Assembly: GCF_009939195.1 (NCBI RefSeq)
Contig: NZ_JAACKC010000001.1
Location: 427,665 to 491,664, forward strand
Source: Acinetobacter kanungonis
GTDB lineage: Bacteria > Pseudomonadota > Gammaproteobacteria > Pseudomonadales > Moraxellaceae
Length of the DNA stretch: 64,000 nt
Reading direction: 5' to 3'
Positions within the stretch are counted from its first letter, which is position 1. Every line of letters starts with the position of its first letter. The notes beneath the pieces are model-generated. The model was given only the letters and a program-made list of their open reading frames with translations, was not told the origin of the DNA and searched no databases. A program made the position numbers and the translations under genes. Shown here one piece after another: positions 33,696-43,076 of this stretch.

Positions 33696-34709
33696 ATGTC
33701 TGAAAGCCGTAAACCTGAACAGGGTGTTAAACTTCGTGGTGCAGAAAAAGTCTCACGTATTCCTGTCAAAGTTGTTCCTACGGTTGAAGTGCCTCGCAAG
33801 CCAGACTGGATTCGTGTCAAGATGACAGCGCCTGAGGAAGTTCAACGCATTAAAACAACACTACGTGCGCAAAAATTACATACCGTTTGTGAAGAAGCAG
33901 CTTGCCCGAATTTACCTGAATGTTTCGGTGGTGGTACAGCAACCTTCATGATCATGGGCGACATTTGTACCCGTCGTTGCCCGTTCTGTGATGTTGCACA
34001 TGGTCGTCCAAATGCGTTAGACCCAGATGAACCACGCCATATGGCAGAAACCATTGCAAACTTAGGTTTAAAATATGCCGTAATTACTTCGGTAGACCGT
34101 GATGATCTACTGGATGGTGGTGCTCAGCACTTTGTGGATTGTATTAAAGAAGCACGCAGCTTAAGCCCGAAAACCTTGTTGGAAATTTTGGTGCCTGACT
34201 TCCGTGGTCGTATGGATATTGCTTTACGCATCATGACGGAATGTCCACCAGATGTGTTTAACCACAATATTGAAACTGTGCCACGCTTGTATAAAGCCAT
34301 GCGCCCAGGTTCAGATTACCAGCACTCTTTAACGCTACTTAAAATGTTTAAAGAATATTGCCCTGATGTGCCAACCAAATGTGGTTTGATGGTGGGTATT
34401 GGTGAAACTGAAGAAGAAGTGATTGCGTTATTAGACGACTTACGTGCCCATGATGTGGACTACGTAACCATCGGTCAATATTTACAGCCTTCTAAAGAAC
34501 ATGCACCAATTGACCGTTTTGTCAGCCCAGAAGAGTTTGAACGCTATGCAGAGCATGGTCGTAAACTTGGATTTAGAAATATCTGGTCTGCACCTATGGT
34601 ACGTTCAAGCTATTTTGCAGACCGTCAATACTATGGCGAACCAGTACCTGAGGTACGTCGTAAAGTTGATCCTGCCAAAAAAATTGCAGTACAAACCATT
34701 GAAGCTTAA
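33696..34709 (+). CDS. lipA: Lipoyl synthase
   Basis: LipA inserts two sulfurs into protein-bound octanoyl groups. The ATG at 33696 (337 aa) is chosen over an in-frame TTG six bases earlier. It has both clusters of the family: the auxiliary [4Fe-4S] site in [12 protein letters not shown], and the radical-[12 protein letters not shown] (Cys-x3-Cys-x2-Cys). Then come [23 protein letters not shown] and the C-terminal RSSY motif in [12 protein letters not shown] that ligates the auxiliary cluster. Full length. It is the only gene of its transcript up to a strong terminator. Confidence 0.98.
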   Translation: MSESRKPEQGVKLRGAEKVSRIPVKVVPTVEVPRKPDWIRVKMTAPEEVQRIKTTLRAQKLHTVCEEAACPNLPECFGGGTATFMIMGDICTRRCPFCDVAHGRPNALDPDEPRHMAETIANLGLKYAVITSVDRDDLLDGGAQHFVDCIKEARSLSPKTLLEILVPDFRGRMDIALRIMTECPPDVFNHNIETVPRLYKAMRPGSDYQHSLTLLKMFKEYCPDVPTKCGLMVGIGETEEEVIALLDDLRAHDVDYVTIGQYLQPSKEHAPIDRFVSPEEFERYAEHGRKLGFRNIWSAPMVRSSYFADRQYYGEPVPEVRRKVDPAKKIAVQTIEA

Positions 34710-34724
34710 TTAAAGCTAAAATTG

Positions 34725-34762
34725 AAAAAACCCTTTAAATTTAATATTTAAAGGGTTTTTTA
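34725..34762 (+). terminator. Intrinsic terminator after lipA
   Basis: AAAAAACCCTTTAAAT and ATTTAAAGGGTTTTTT pair around 5 bases; the symmetry suits both strands, including the convergent 89-aa gene. Confidence 0.92.
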
Positions 34763-34793
34763 TTGCCTAAAACTAATACATAGATGCCTGATC

Positions 34794-35063
34794 CTAAATC
34801 CAATAAACATTAAAACTGTAGAAAAATTCATTCACTTCAAAACGTACTTGGTACCCCAATTGAGTCAATTCAGCCGAAAGCTCCCGAATCTCATTTAAGG
34901 GCAAATGTTTCGGTAAAACCGCAAACACGGCCGTATTTCCTTGCTGGGCGCTTTCTTCTATTAATTTGGCAAGCCGTTCTTTATATAAATTGATATCTAA
35001 CTTGGCAGTTGCGGAAAGAATTTTTGCCTGATCTGCTGTGATAAAACTCATCGTTGTTCTCAT
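34794..35063 (-). CDS. Small hypothetical protein
   Basis: An 89-aa (or 85-aa, starting at 35051 after GAGAAC) soluble protein. Helical segments are FITADQAKILSATAKLDINLYKERLAKLIEESAQQG and LPLNEIRELSAELTQLG, and it ends with a strand-rich tail (YQVRFEVNEFFYSFNVYWI). The pattern resembles small phage-associated or Acinetobacter-specific conserved proteins. I do not recognise a domain. It is isolated between two terminated units. Confidence 0.65.
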   Translation of the reverse strand: MRTTMSFITADQAKILSATAKLDINLYKERLAKLIEESAQQGNTAVFAVLPKHLPLNEIRELSAELTQLGYQVRFEVNEFFYSFNVYWI

Positions 35064-35293
35064 TATAGTGATGCGTAATTTTTAATCATAGCAAATGAAA
35101 AATAGAGAAACGAGAGATTTCGAATGACATTTTTCCTAAATCATCAAGTTCATTTCCTGTGCAAGACTGAACAACATACGACCTTAAAATTCACCATTCC
35201 TTACATCTCCTAACGCATTATCAACAGCATAAAATTGCTTAATTTATGATTAAAAAATAAACTAATCATATAACAAAAAAATGGAGCATAAGA

Positions 35294-36046
35294 ATGATCC
35301 TTCGAAAGAAACAACTCCTGACCACTTTATTCATGTCGGTTTGCTTGCTACAAACACCCATGCTTTTGGCGGCAAGTGATATGCGCACTGAACAAGTCCA
35401 ATTTAAGAAAGGTACCTCAAGTGCTGTGATTTCTTCCTCCATCAAAGGCTATGAAATTGTGGACTATGAACTCCGTGCGAATGCAGGACAAGTCATGAAT
35501 ACCAGTTTAGCCACCAAGCATGGCGCCACCTATTTCAATATTTTGGCACCAGGGGAAAATGAAACTGCCATGTTTGTAGGTTCTTCAAGTGGTAAACAAT
35601 TTGAAGGCGTCTTACCTAAAACTGGCATATATAAGATTCGTGTATATATGATGCGCTTAGCAGCACGTAGAAATGAAGTTGCCCCCTATCGCCTAGAAAT
35701 AATAATTAGTGGCAAGGCGACGCAAACCACCTCACATGATGCCAAAGTGGCAGGTACCCCCTACCATGCGACTGGTAAAATTCCATGCACTGCAATGTCT
35801 GGACAACCGATGGGAACTTGCCAATTTGGGGTAATACGCCAAGGCAACGGTAATGCTTTAGTTACAGTGACACATAACAATGGCAAAAAACGCGTCATCA
35901 TTTTCCAAAATGGTCGAGCTACTGGATACGATCAGAGTCAGGCTGATAATCCAAAATTTAGCAGCAGTAAAGATTCCGACCTAAATATCATTAAAATTGG
36001 CTCGGAACGCTATGAAATTCCTGATGCCGTGGTTTATGGCGGATAA
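35294..36046 (+). CDS. Secreted hypothetical protein with PPC-like beta domain
   Basis: A 250-aa exported protein: GGAG lies 8 bases before the ATG, and residues 1 to about 27 form a signal peptide (cleavage near LLA-AS). Residues about 33-140 are beta-rich and resemble bacterial pre-peptidase C-type (PPC) domains (KGYEIVDYELRANAGQVM, GKQFEGVLPKTGIYKIRVYMMR). A second part has paired cysteines (IPCTAMSGQPMGTCQFG) and repeated glycine turns. It is followed 21 bases later by a small membrane protein gene, probably in the same operon. Function unknown. Confidence 0.78.
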   Translation: MILRKKQLLTTLFMSVCLLQTPMLLAASDMRTEQVQFKKGTSSAVISSSIKGYEIVDYELRANAGQVMNTSLATKHGATYFNILAPGENETAMFVGSSSGKQFEGVLPKTGIYKIRVYMMRLAARRNEVAPYRLEIIISGKATQTTSHDAKVAGTPYHATGKIPCTAMSGQPMGTCQFGVIRQGNGNALVTVTHNNGKKRVIIFQNGRATGYDQSQADNPKFSSSKDSDLNIIKIGSERYEIPDAVVYGG

Positions 36047-36067
36047 CTCAGGATTGAGGAGGTTTCT

Positions 36068-36355
36068 ATGCATTTTCTAGCAAGCCTATTGGTGGGGAAA
36101 CCTCTTTCTATTTTCTTAATTGCGGTTGCATTTTTTATTGCATATTTGATCGTTCGTAATTTTAGCCACAGACGGCGTGCCAAATATTTGGGTATCACGA
36201 CCATCTTCTGGCTACTCTATGCTGCATGGGAATTACTGATTCAAATCAAAACACCAGATGCCGATATCCGTGTCGATCTACTGGTGATTTGGCCTGTGAT
36301 TTTTGTTCTGTCCCTGTTTTCAATTATTCTGTTGCTTTTTAAATGTGAAAAATAA
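36068..36355 (+). CDS. Small membrane protein
   Basis: A 95-aa protein with a very strong ribosome site (GAGGAGG, 5 bases before the ATG) and three hydrophobic segments: about residues 5-27, 39-56 and 72-91. A basic stretch RNFSHRRRAKYLG lies after the first, suggesting that end faces the cytoplasm. No domain is recognised. It is co-oriented with the secreted 250-aa protein and probably co-transcribed. Confidence 0.78.
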   Translation: MHFLASLLVGKPLSIFLIAVAFFIAYLIVRNFSHRRRAKYLGITTIFWLLYAAWELLIQIKTPDADIRVDLLVIWPVIFVLSLFSIILLLFKCEK

Positions 36356-36372
36356 AACTGAAATCCCTACAC

Positions 36373-36402
36373 AAAAAAAGAACCAGTCGTTGCCGACTGG
36401 TC
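36373..36402 (-). terminator. Intrinsic terminator after the 3-hydroxybutyrate dehydrogenase gene
   Basis: On the minus strand ACCAGTCG and CGACTGGT pair around 4 bases and are followed by TTCTTTTTTT. Confidence 0.82.
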
Positions 36403-36482
36403 AAGGAAAAAACGACGACTCCATCTTAAGAAAGATCAATCCTTAAATGGCTGTATGAAGTCATTGCGAATGAATATTTTGA

Positions 36483-37268
36483 TTATTGTGCGGTGTATCC
36501 ACCATCCATCACCACAGCTTGGCCTGTAATGCCTGCACCTTTGTCACTGGCTAGGAAAATGGCATAGTCGGCAATTTCCTCTACGTTCAATAAACGTTTT
36601 TGTGGAACCATCGCCAAAATCACATCTTCAAGTGCAGAGTCCAAACTTACATTACGTGTTTTAGCCAAATCAGCAATTTGACCGCGTACCAACGGTGTAT
36701 CCACATAGCCTGGGCAAAGTGCATTCACGGTAATGCCATCACGAGCACATTCTAAAGCGGCAACTTTGGTTAAACCAATCACACCATGTTTCGCACTGTT
36801 GTAACCCGCTTTGCCAGCAAATCCAATCAAGCCATTAATCGAAGCCATGTTAATAATACGACCCGATTTCTGCGCTTTCATAATAGGAAAGGCATGCTTG
36901 ATGCCAATAAAAGAACCCGTCAACATCACCTGAATCAGTTTTTGATAGACTGCGGTTGGAAAGTCTTCAATTGGGGCAACGTGCTGGAAACCTGCATTAT
37001 TAATCAGAATATCCAAAGTCCCGAAAGTCGCTTGGGTTAACTCAATTGCAGCTTGATACTGTGCTTCATCGGTTACATCACAAGGTGCAGAAAGTGCCTG
37101 AAAACCTTGTGCTTTTAGTGCATCTGCTGTTTCCTGACATTTTTCTGCATTCATGTCTGAAATCACCACTTTCGCACCTTCTTGGGCAAATTTTTTGGCA
37201 ATTTCCAAACCAATTCCACTGGCCGAACCTGTAATAAATGCAACTTTATTTTCTAACTGCAAACTCAT
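36483..37268 (-). CDS. 3-hydroxybutyrate dehydrogenase (SDR family)
   Basis: This 261-aa short-chain dehydrogenase oxidises 3-hydroxybutyrate to acetoacetate with NAD+. It carries TGSASGIG (cofactor site), DILINNAGFQHVAPIEDFP (NNAG and the substrate loop characteristic of 3HB dehydrogenases), the catalytic Ser in MASINGLIG, and YNSAKHG (Tyr-x3-Lys). CPGYVDTPLV also fits this subgroup. It is downstream of the GntP-type permease on the same strand and opposite the CoA-transferase/thiolase genes that would use its product. A general SDR of other specificity cannot be excluded, but the context is strong. Confidence 0.92.
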   Translation of the reverse strand: MSLQLENKVAFITGSASGIGLEIAKKFAQEGAKVVISDMNAEKCQETADALKAQGFQALSAPCDVTDEAQYQAAIELTQATFGTLDILINNAGFQHVAPIEDFPTAVYQKLIQVMLTGSFIGIKHAFPIMKAQKSGRIINMASINGLIGFAGKAGYNSAKHGVIGLTKVAALECARDGITVNALCPGYVDTPLVRGQIADLAKTRNVSLDSALEDVILAMVPQKRLLNVEEIADYAIFLASDKGAGITGQAVVMDGGYTAQ

Positions 37269-37326
37269 TACTTACTCCTTTTAGGCCTGAGCTAAATAAA
37301 TAGGCACAGGCGCTATCAATCTGATC

Positions 37327-38754
37327 TTAAACAATGCCGAAAATCGTAAATGCTGCAATCACCACAAATACTGCTGTGGTTTTAATAATGGTGACAGCAA
37401 AGATATCTTTATACGATTGCTTGTGCGTTAAGCCTGTCACCGCAAGCAAGGTAATGACTGCACCATTATGCGGTAAAGTGTCCATACCCCCTGATGCCAT
37501 AGACACCACACGGTGCATCACTTCTGGTGGAATACCTGCCGCCAAAATCGCTGCGTTGTATGTATCCGCCATCGCACTCAAGGCAATACTCATACCGCCC
37601 GAAGCAGAACCCGTAATCCCCGCCAAGACCGTCGTGGTCACTGCACCATTCACCAATGGATTGGTAAAGGTTGAGCTTAAACCATGACTAATCAAGGCAA
37701 AACCTGGTAATGCCGCAATAATGGCACCGAAACCATATTCAGAAGCCGTGTTCATCACCGCAAGTAAAGCACCGCTGATACTGGTGTTTACCCCATCTTT
37801 GAATTGCTCAATAACACGTTTGTAGTCATATAAAAATGCACTGATAATGCCGACAATTAATGCCAAGCCAACCGCCCAAATTGCACCTGTTTTAGCTACA
37901 TCTACAGTGTAGTTCGCCAAACCAATGGCATTGAAATCAAAGCCATTTGGATACCATTTTGGAATAGCCGTGGATAAAAACTTGTTCATCACAGCAACTA
38001 AAATGAGCGGAACAAAAGCCAGAGCTTGACGCGCTTTAGAACCATTCGGTGTATCTAAAATATTCGATGTTGTTGCAGTAGATTCAGATGGTAGCTGTTC
38101 ACTGGCAAATCCTGCATAGCCCTCACCTGCTTGTGCAGCTACACGACAACGCCATTGTAGGTACAACAAACCCATACATAGAACAAAAATGGCACCAATA
38201 ATCCCAAGAAATGGCGCTGCATAAATATTGGTTCCAAAGAACGTGGTTGGAATCACGTTTTGAATTTGTGGCGTACCCGGTAAGGCATCCATGGTAAAAG
38301 TAAATGCACCAAGTGCAATGGTTCCCGGAATAAGACGTTTTGGAATATTCGCTTCTTGGAACAATTGGTTTGCAAATGGATATACAGCAAACACCACCAC
38401 GAACAAGCTCACACCGCTATAAGTCAAAATTGCGCCTAACAATACAACCGTTAAGATTGCACGTTTAGCCCCAATTAAACTAACAATGGTTTTCGCAATT
38501 GAGGAGGCAATCCCCGACATTTCCACCACTTTTCCGAAAATCGCACCCAGCAAGAACACCAAGAAGTAATCTTTAATGAAGTTCACCATCTTGGGCATGA
38601 ACACGCCTGAATAGAATGGCAATACATGGTTGGGTGCAATTAAAAATACAGCAAGCAAGGCACAGAGGGGTGCCATGAGAATGACCGAAAATCCTTTATA
38701 GGCTGTGTACATCAACAAGCCTAAAGACAGCAGGATGACAAATAAATCCCACAT
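37327..38754 (-). CDS. GntP-family permease (likely 3-hydroxybutyrate importer)
   Basis: The start at 38754 (475 aa) follows AGGGAGAAAAG; an in-frame ATG at 38796 has none. About twelve membrane segments are predicted, with family patterns FLLGAIFGKVVEMSGIASSIA, DALPGTPQIQNVIPT, TASEYGFGAIIAALPGF and GITGSASGGMSIALSA. GntP-family carriers move gluconate and other hydroxy acids; neighbours point to 3-hydroxybutyrate. The dehydrogenase gene follows 58 bases downstream, so the two should be expressed together. The LysR gene on the far side of the AT-rich region is the likely regulator. Confidence 0.92.
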   Translation of the reverse strand: MWDLFVILLSLGLLMYTAYKGFSVILMAPLCALLAVFLIAPNHVLPFYSGVFMPKMVNFIKDYFLVFLLGAIFGKVVEMSGIASSIAKTIVSLIGAKRAILTVVLLGAILTYSGVSLFVVVFAVYPFANQLFQEANIPKRLIPGTIALGAFTFTMDALPGTPQIQNVIPTTFFGTNIYAAPFLGIIGAIFVLCMGLLYLQWRCRVAAQAGEGYAGFASEQLPSESTATTSNILDTPNGSKARQALAFVPLILVAVMNKFLSTAIPKWYPNGFDFNAIGLANYTVDVAKTGAIWAVGLALIVGIISAFLYDYKRVIEQFKDGVNTSISGALLAVMNTASEYGFGAIIAALPGFALISHGLSSTFTNPLVNGAVTTTVLAGITGSASGGMSIALSAMADTYNAAILAAGIPPEVMHRVVSMASGGMDTLPHNGAVITLLAVTGLTHKQSYKDIFAVTIIKTTAVFVVIAAFTIFGIV

Positions 38755-39259
38755 ATTCTTTTCTCCCTGATAAAGAATACATAAGGGTGCACACATTGCG
38801 AAAACAATGTGATAGACCTTTATTTTTTGACCGAAAAATATGCTTAATTTTATTAAGAGTTATCCTAAACCCTTTATAAAAACGACAAGCAGAAATATTT
38901 TTTACTACCACTTATAGTATTTAAAAAAATATCATCAAAAAATAAAAAAACAACATTTAAATAGAATATATAATAAGATTAAATATATATAATTATCTAT
39001 ATCAATCACTTAAAGATGAAAATAAAATCACATTTATAATATATTTAAAAATATGATTAATTGTTTTAAAAAACTCATTAATCATATTTTTATAATACAA
39101 AAACACCCCAAGTTAATATTAAAATTTATTATAAACATTAAAGCATAAATAAATTTAATCTCCTGTAACTGCATTGTTTTTTTTGCTTTTCATGTGAAAA
39201 AGGATCAAAATTAAACCAGCTTGCTTTCTTCGCCTAACCCCCTTGGTACCTTTCTGCTC
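38755..39259. other. AT-rich divergent control region of the ketone-body module
   Basis: About 500 bases between the GntP-type permease and the LysR gene, with long A/T runs throughout. It contains a large inverted repeat (39047-39091). No gene is supported. The base composition suggests bending or silencing-protein binding, and LysR sites probably lie here, but no clear T-N11-A site could be chosen among many chance matches. Confidence 0.5.
39047..39091. repeat. Inverted repeat with 15-bp arms
   Basis: AAAAATATGATTAAT (39047-39061) is the exact complement of ATTAATCATATTTTT (39077-39091), with a 15-base spacer. It lies within the divergent control region. Confidence 0.75.
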
Positions 39260-40153
39260 ATGACCTTAAAACAATTAAAAGCCTTTCTTGCCCTCGCACG
39301 TAGTTTGAACTATGCCAATGCATCGAATGAATTACATCTGAGTCAGTCTGCCTTGAGCCTAACCATCAAAACCCTAGAGGAAGAATTGGGTGGGAAATTA
39401 TTTAAGCGTAATACACGTCGGGTCGAGCTTACCTTTGAAGGAAAATCACTGATTCCCTATGCCAAAAAGTTACTGGCGAATTGGGAGGACATGGAGAAAG
39501 ACGTCAAACAACGTTTTAAGTTACAACGTGGCACGCTCAGTATTGCCTCTATGCCCTTTGTCACACATGCCATCATGCCCAATGTGATTCAAAACTTTTT
39601 AACCTTGCACCCGAACATCAATTTTTCAATTCATGACATCACCAATGAAAAAATTATTGAAAATGTGCTGGATGGCATTTTTGAACTTGGCATCTGTTTT
39701 GAACCACAACAGGTCGACACCTTAGAATTTCTACCCTTGTTCAATGAAGACTTTCTTGCACTATTGCCCAAAAATCACCCTTTAGCCGACGCTAAGTCGC
39801 TGACGTGGAAAGCGCTTTGCGACAATCCTTTTGTAACTCTGCAACAACCCTCGATTGTGCGTCATTTGATTGAAGAAAACTGTACTAAAAACAATATTCA
39901 ACTGGACTTAAAATTGGAATGTCACCAAATCAGTTCCTTATCCAGTTTTGTTGCGCTCGGCATTGGGGTCAGTGTGATTCCACGTCATTTCCAGCAATTT
40001 ATTGATACTGAAAAAAATGTGCTGATTGAATTACAAGATCAGGACTTGATTAAGCCTGTTGGAATTATCTATAAAAAGAATTTTGAGATTTCCAATATTA
40101 CGGCACAGTTTATCGAAACCCTGAAACAGTACAATTACAATAATCATATATAA
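39260..40153 (+). CDS. LysR-family transcriptional regulator
   Basis: The ATG at 39260 (297 aa) gives the usual MTLKQLKAFLALARSLNYANAS opening; an upstream TTG at 39221 would add a non-conserved tail. The winged helix is residues about 3-62 (SQSALSLTIKTLEEELGGKLFKRNTRRVELT). The effector-binding domain follows, from about 90 to the end (LPKNHPLADAKSLTW, VALGIGVSVIPRHF). It lies between the two halves of the ketone-body module, so it probably responds to 3-hydroxybutyrate or acetoacetate. Confidence 0.93.
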   Translation: MTLKQLKAFLALARSLNYANASNELHLSQSALSLTIKTLEEELGGKLFKRNTRRVELTFEGKSLIPYAKKLLANWEDMEKDVKQRFKLQRGTLSIASMPFVTHAIMPNVIQNFLTLHPNINFSIHDITNEKIIENVLDGIFELGICFEPQQVDTLEFLPLFNEDFLALLPKNHPLADAKSLTWKALCDNPFVTLQQPSIVRHLIEENCTKNNIQLDLKLECHQISSLSSFVALGIGVSVIPRHFQQFIDTEKNVLIELQDQDLIKPVGIIYKKNFEISNITAQFIETLKQYNYNNHI

Positions 40154-40211
40154 ATTAATGTATTAGATTAAATAAGCCGATTACCCCATGCACATACTCA
40201 TTCTTAAATTA

Positions 40212-40253
40212 CAAGATTCAGCCGTCGTTTATGCTGAATCTTGGCTGTTTTTT
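40212..40253 (+). terminator. Intrinsic terminator after the LysR gene
   Basis: CAAGATTCAGC and GCTGAATCTTG form an 11-bp stem with a 10-base loop, followed by GCTGTTTTTT. It separates the regulator from the CoA-transferase genes. Confidence 0.85.
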
Positions 40254-40365
40254 GCGCCATTATTGAGTTTTTCTGATTAACTGTTTGAAATTTTCAACTT
40301 CATTCTCCGCCAGTACGATGCTAATAATGAGTGCATACAAACCTAAGGGATTTAGAGAAGTTGAT

Positions 40366-41067
40366 ATGAATAAGTTATATTCAAATGCCACACTTGCTTT
40401 GCAAGATGTCGTTAAAAATGGACAAACGATTGCAGTTGGTGGTTTTGGCTTATGTGGTATTCCTGAAGCCTTGATTGAAGCACTCAAACAAACTGGGGTA
40501 AATCAGCTGACCTGTATTTCCAATAATGCAGGCGTGGATGATTTCGGTTTAGGCAAACTCTTACAAACCAAACAAATTAAAAAAATGATTTCATCTTATG
40601 TGGGTGAAAATAAAGAATTTGAACGCCAATATTTAAACGGTGAACTTGAAGTTGAACTCACTCCACAAGGGACACTGGCCGAAAAGCTACGTGCTGGTGG
40701 TGCAGGCATCCCTGCTTTCTTCACACAAACAGGTGTAGGCACCCTGATTGCCGAAGGCAAAGAACAACGAGAGTTTGACGGTAAACCCTATATTCTTGAA
40801 AACGCATTAACGGCAGATGTCGCCTTGGTTAAAGCCTACAAGGCGGATAAAGCAGGCAATTTAATCTTCCGTAAAACGGCACGCAACTTTAATCCAGAAT
40901 GTGCAATGGCGGGTAAATTTACCGTGGTTGAAGTGGAACAGGTGGTTGAAATTGGCGAACTTGATCCAGATGACATCCATTTACCGGGCATCTATGTCAA
41001 TCGCATTATTTTAAATGCCACCCCAGAAAAACGCATCGAACAATTAACCATTAAGCAGGAGGCTTAA
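40366..41067 (+). CDS. scoA: 3-oxoacid CoA-transferase subunit A
   Basis: The start at 40366 (233 aa) follows AGAGAAG, and [16 protein letters not shown] is the normal N-terminus; in-frame starts upstream are unlikely. [19 protein letters not shown] is the CoA-binding glycine-rich region. [15 protein letters not shown] and [14 protein letters not shown] are diagnostic of succinyl-CoA:3-ketoacid transferases (ScoA), as distinct from 3-oxoadipate enzymes. It transfers CoA to acetoacetate. It is followed by subunit B after two bases, then by thiolase. Confidence 0.93.
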   Translation: MNKLYSNATLALQDVVKNGQTIAVGGFGLCGIPEALIEALKQTGVNQLTCISNNAGVDDFGLGKLLQTKQIKKMISSYVGENKEFERQYLNGELEVELTPQGTLAEKLRAGGAGIPAFFTQTGVGTLIAEGKEQREFDGKPYILENALTADVALVKAYKADKAGNLIFRKTARNFNPECAMAGKFTVVEVEQVVEIGELDPDDIHLPGIYVNRIILNATPEKRIEQLTIKQEA

Positions 41068-41069
41068 TC

Positions 41070-41726
41070 ATGGCTTGGACACGCAATGAAATGGCTGCAC
41101 GTGCTGCGCTAGAACTCGAAAATGGATTTTATGTCAATCTTGGGATTGGTTTACCGACATTGGTTGCCAACTATATTCCAGAAAACATCAATGTCTGGTT
41201 ACAGTCTGAAAATGGTTTATTGGGCATTGGTGAATTCCCAACTGAAACAACAGTGGATGCCGACCTGATCAATGCAGGCAAACAAACCGTTACTGCACGT
41301 AAAGGTGCTGCCTTTTTCTCTAGCTCTGAATCTTTTGCCATGATTCGTGGTGGTCATGTCAACATTGCCATCTTGGGTGCTATGGAAGTATCTGAACAGG
41401 GCGACCTAGCCAACTGGATGATTCCAGGCAAGAAAGTTAAAGGCATGGGCGGTGCAATGGACTTGGTTGCTGGGGTACAAAAAGTGGTTGTTCTGATGGA
41501 GCACTGTGCCAAAGATGGTAGCCCTAAAATTGTAGCGCAATGTGCCCTACCACTCACAGGTCAAGGTGTGGTCAATCGGATTATTAGTGATTTGGGCGTG
41601 ATGGACATTACCCCACAAGGTGTAAAACTGATTGAGCTAGCTAAAGATGTCAGCCTAGAACAAATTCAAGCAGTTACAGGCGTACAACTGATTGTCGATG
41701 ACATTCAAGAAACTGTAAGTGCATAA
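41070..41726 (+). CDS. scoB: 3-oxoacid CoA-transferase subunit B
   Basis: A 218-aa partner of ScoA. The catalytic Glu is in [14 protein letters not shown], which forms the glutamyl-CoA intermediate. [30 protein letters not shown] and [22 protein letters not shown] are family blocks. AGGAGG lies 5-10 bases before the ATG, at the end of scoA. A terminator-like hairpin separates it from the thiolase gene, perhaps lowering downstream expression. Confidence 0.95.
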   Translation: MAWTRNEMAARAALELENGFYVNLGIGLPTLVANYIPENINVWLQSENGLLGIGEFPTETTVDADLINAGKQTVTARKGAAFFSSSESFAMIRGGHVNIAILGAMEVSEQGDLANWMIPGKKVKGMGGAMDLVAGVQKVVVLMEHCAKDGSPKIVAQCALPLTGQGVVNRIISDLGVMDITPQGVKLIELAKDVSLEQIQAVTGVQLIVDDIQETVSA

Positions 41727-41736
41727 ATTAGATTGT

Positions 41737-41764
41737 TTAAAGCAGCTTCGGCTGCTTTAATTTT
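41737..41764 (+). terminator. Hairpin between scoB and the thiolase gene
   Basis: TTAAAGCAGC and GCTGCTTTAA pair with a C(TTCG)G tetraloop, followed by TTTT. It is an intrinsic terminator, possibly partial. Confidence 0.78.
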
Positions 41765-41809
41765 GACTCAACAAAAACGGAACACAGATATAAATACACG
41801 GAGATAAAT

Positions 41810-42991
41810 ATGAATAAAGACATCGTCATTGTTGCTGGTAGCCGTACCGCGATGGGAAGTTTTCAAGGTGCATTATCAAGTCTTTCAGCCCCAGAACTTG
41901 GCGCAGCCGTTATTCAGGACACATTAAAGCGCGCGAACCTCGCCGCTCAAGATATTGATGAAGTCATTATGGGTTGTGTATTGCCTGCGGGTTTAAAGCA
42001 AGGTCCAGCCCGCCAAGCTATGCGTCTTGCTGGTGTGCCCGATCATGTGGGTGCAACCACCATCAACAAAATCTGTGGTTCTGGCATGAAAGCCGTGATG
42101 CAAGCTGCCGATGCGATTTGTGCAGGCAATGCAGAAATTGTGATGGCGGGCGGTATGGAATCGATGAGTAATGCGCCTTACTTACTGCCAAAGGCACGTT
42201 CGGGCTACCGTATGGGTCACGGTGAAGTCATTGATCACATGTTCCAAGAAGGTTTGGAAGACGCAGAAACAGGTCTTTCCATGGGTGTATTGGCGCAAAA
42301 AATGGCCGATAAAAAAGGCTATACCCGAGAGCAACAAGACCAGTTTGCCATTCGTTCTTTAACTCGTGCGCAATCTGCAATCCAAAATGGTTTTTTGCAA
42401 GCTGAAATTGCGCCAGTTACTGTTTCTAGCCGTAAAGGTGATGTGGTTGTGGCGCAGGATGAAAATCCGTTTAATGCCAATATTGATAAAATTCCAAACC
42501 TACGTCCTGCCTTTGCCAAAGATGGCACCATCACCGCTGCCAACTCTAGCTCCATTTCTGATGGTGCATCTGCAATGTTGGTGATGTCGGCTGAACAGGC
42601 TACAGCTCGCGGTTTAACTCCACTGGCACATATTCGCGCTACGGCAACCAACTCTCAACATCCTTCTGAATTTACCATTGCGCCTGTAGCTGCGATTGAA
42701 AAAGTGCTGAAAAAAGCAGGCTGGTCTGTGGAAGATGTGGATTTATGGGAAATTAATGAAGCCTTTGCCATGGTCACCATGGCTGCAATCGATGCTTTCC
42801 ATCTTGACCCTGAAAAAGTGAATGTCAACGGTGGTGCATGTGCACTGGGTCACCCATTGGGTTCATCTGGCTCACGCATTATTTTAACCTTAATCTATGC
42901 CTTAAAGCGTTTAGGTAAAAGCAAAGGCGTAGCTGCACTATGTATTGGTGGTGGTGAAGCGACTGCTATTGCAGTGGAAATTGTTGCTTAA
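41810..42991 (+). CDS. atoB: Acetyl-CoA C-acetyltransferase (thiolase)
   Basis: A 393-aa biosynthetic-type/degradative thiolase that splits acetoacetyl-CoA into two acetyl-CoA. The acyl-accepting Cys89 is in INKICGSGMKAVM, His348 in CALGHPLGSSGSR and the second active Cys378 in LCIGGGEATA. VDLWEINEAFA and AMVTMAAIDAF are also conserved. It completes the pathway from 3-hydroxybutyrate: dehydrogenase, CoA transferase, thiolase. Gene name by family and context. Confidence 0.94.
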   Translation: MNKDIVIVAGSRTAMGSFQGALSSLSAPELGAAVIQDTLKRANLAAQDIDEVIMGCVLPAGLKQGPARQAMRLAGVPDHVGATTINKICGSGMKAVMQAADAICAGNAEIVMAGGMESMSNAPYLLPKARSGYRMGHGEVIDHMFQEGLEDAETGLSMGVLAQKMADKKGYTREQQDQFAIRSLTRAQSAIQNGFLQAEIAPVTVSSRKGDVVVAQDENPFNANIDKIPNLRPAFAKDGTITAANSSSISDGASAMLVMSAEQATARGLTPLAHIRATATNSQHPSEFTIAPVAAIEKVLKKAGWSVEDVDLWEINEAFAMVTMAAIDAFHLDPEKVNVNGGACALGHPLGSSGSRIILTLIYALKRLGKSKGVAALCIGGGEATAIAVEIVA

Positions 42992-43021
42992 GGGCTAAAT
43001 TTCTGAAAAATGATACAGATC

Positions 43022-43056
43022 AAAGTGATAAACGGTTAAACTTTTATCACTTTTTT
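43022..43056 (+). terminator. Intrinsic terminator between the thiolase and PcaC-like genes
   Basis: AAAGTGATAAA and TTTATCACTTT pair in an 11-bp stem with a 10-base loop, followed by more T. Confidence 0.82.
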
Positions 43057-43076
43057 AATGAAGAAGAGTGACACAG

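Noticed and set aside
33605..33820. 71-aa minus-strand frame across the lipA promoter and start
   Set aside because: It overlaps the start of lipA antisense and lacks any translation signal.
39221..39259. Upstream TTG start for the LysR gene
   Set aside because: The additional residues do not fit the family's N-terminus and there is no ribosome site; the ATG at 39260 is preferred.
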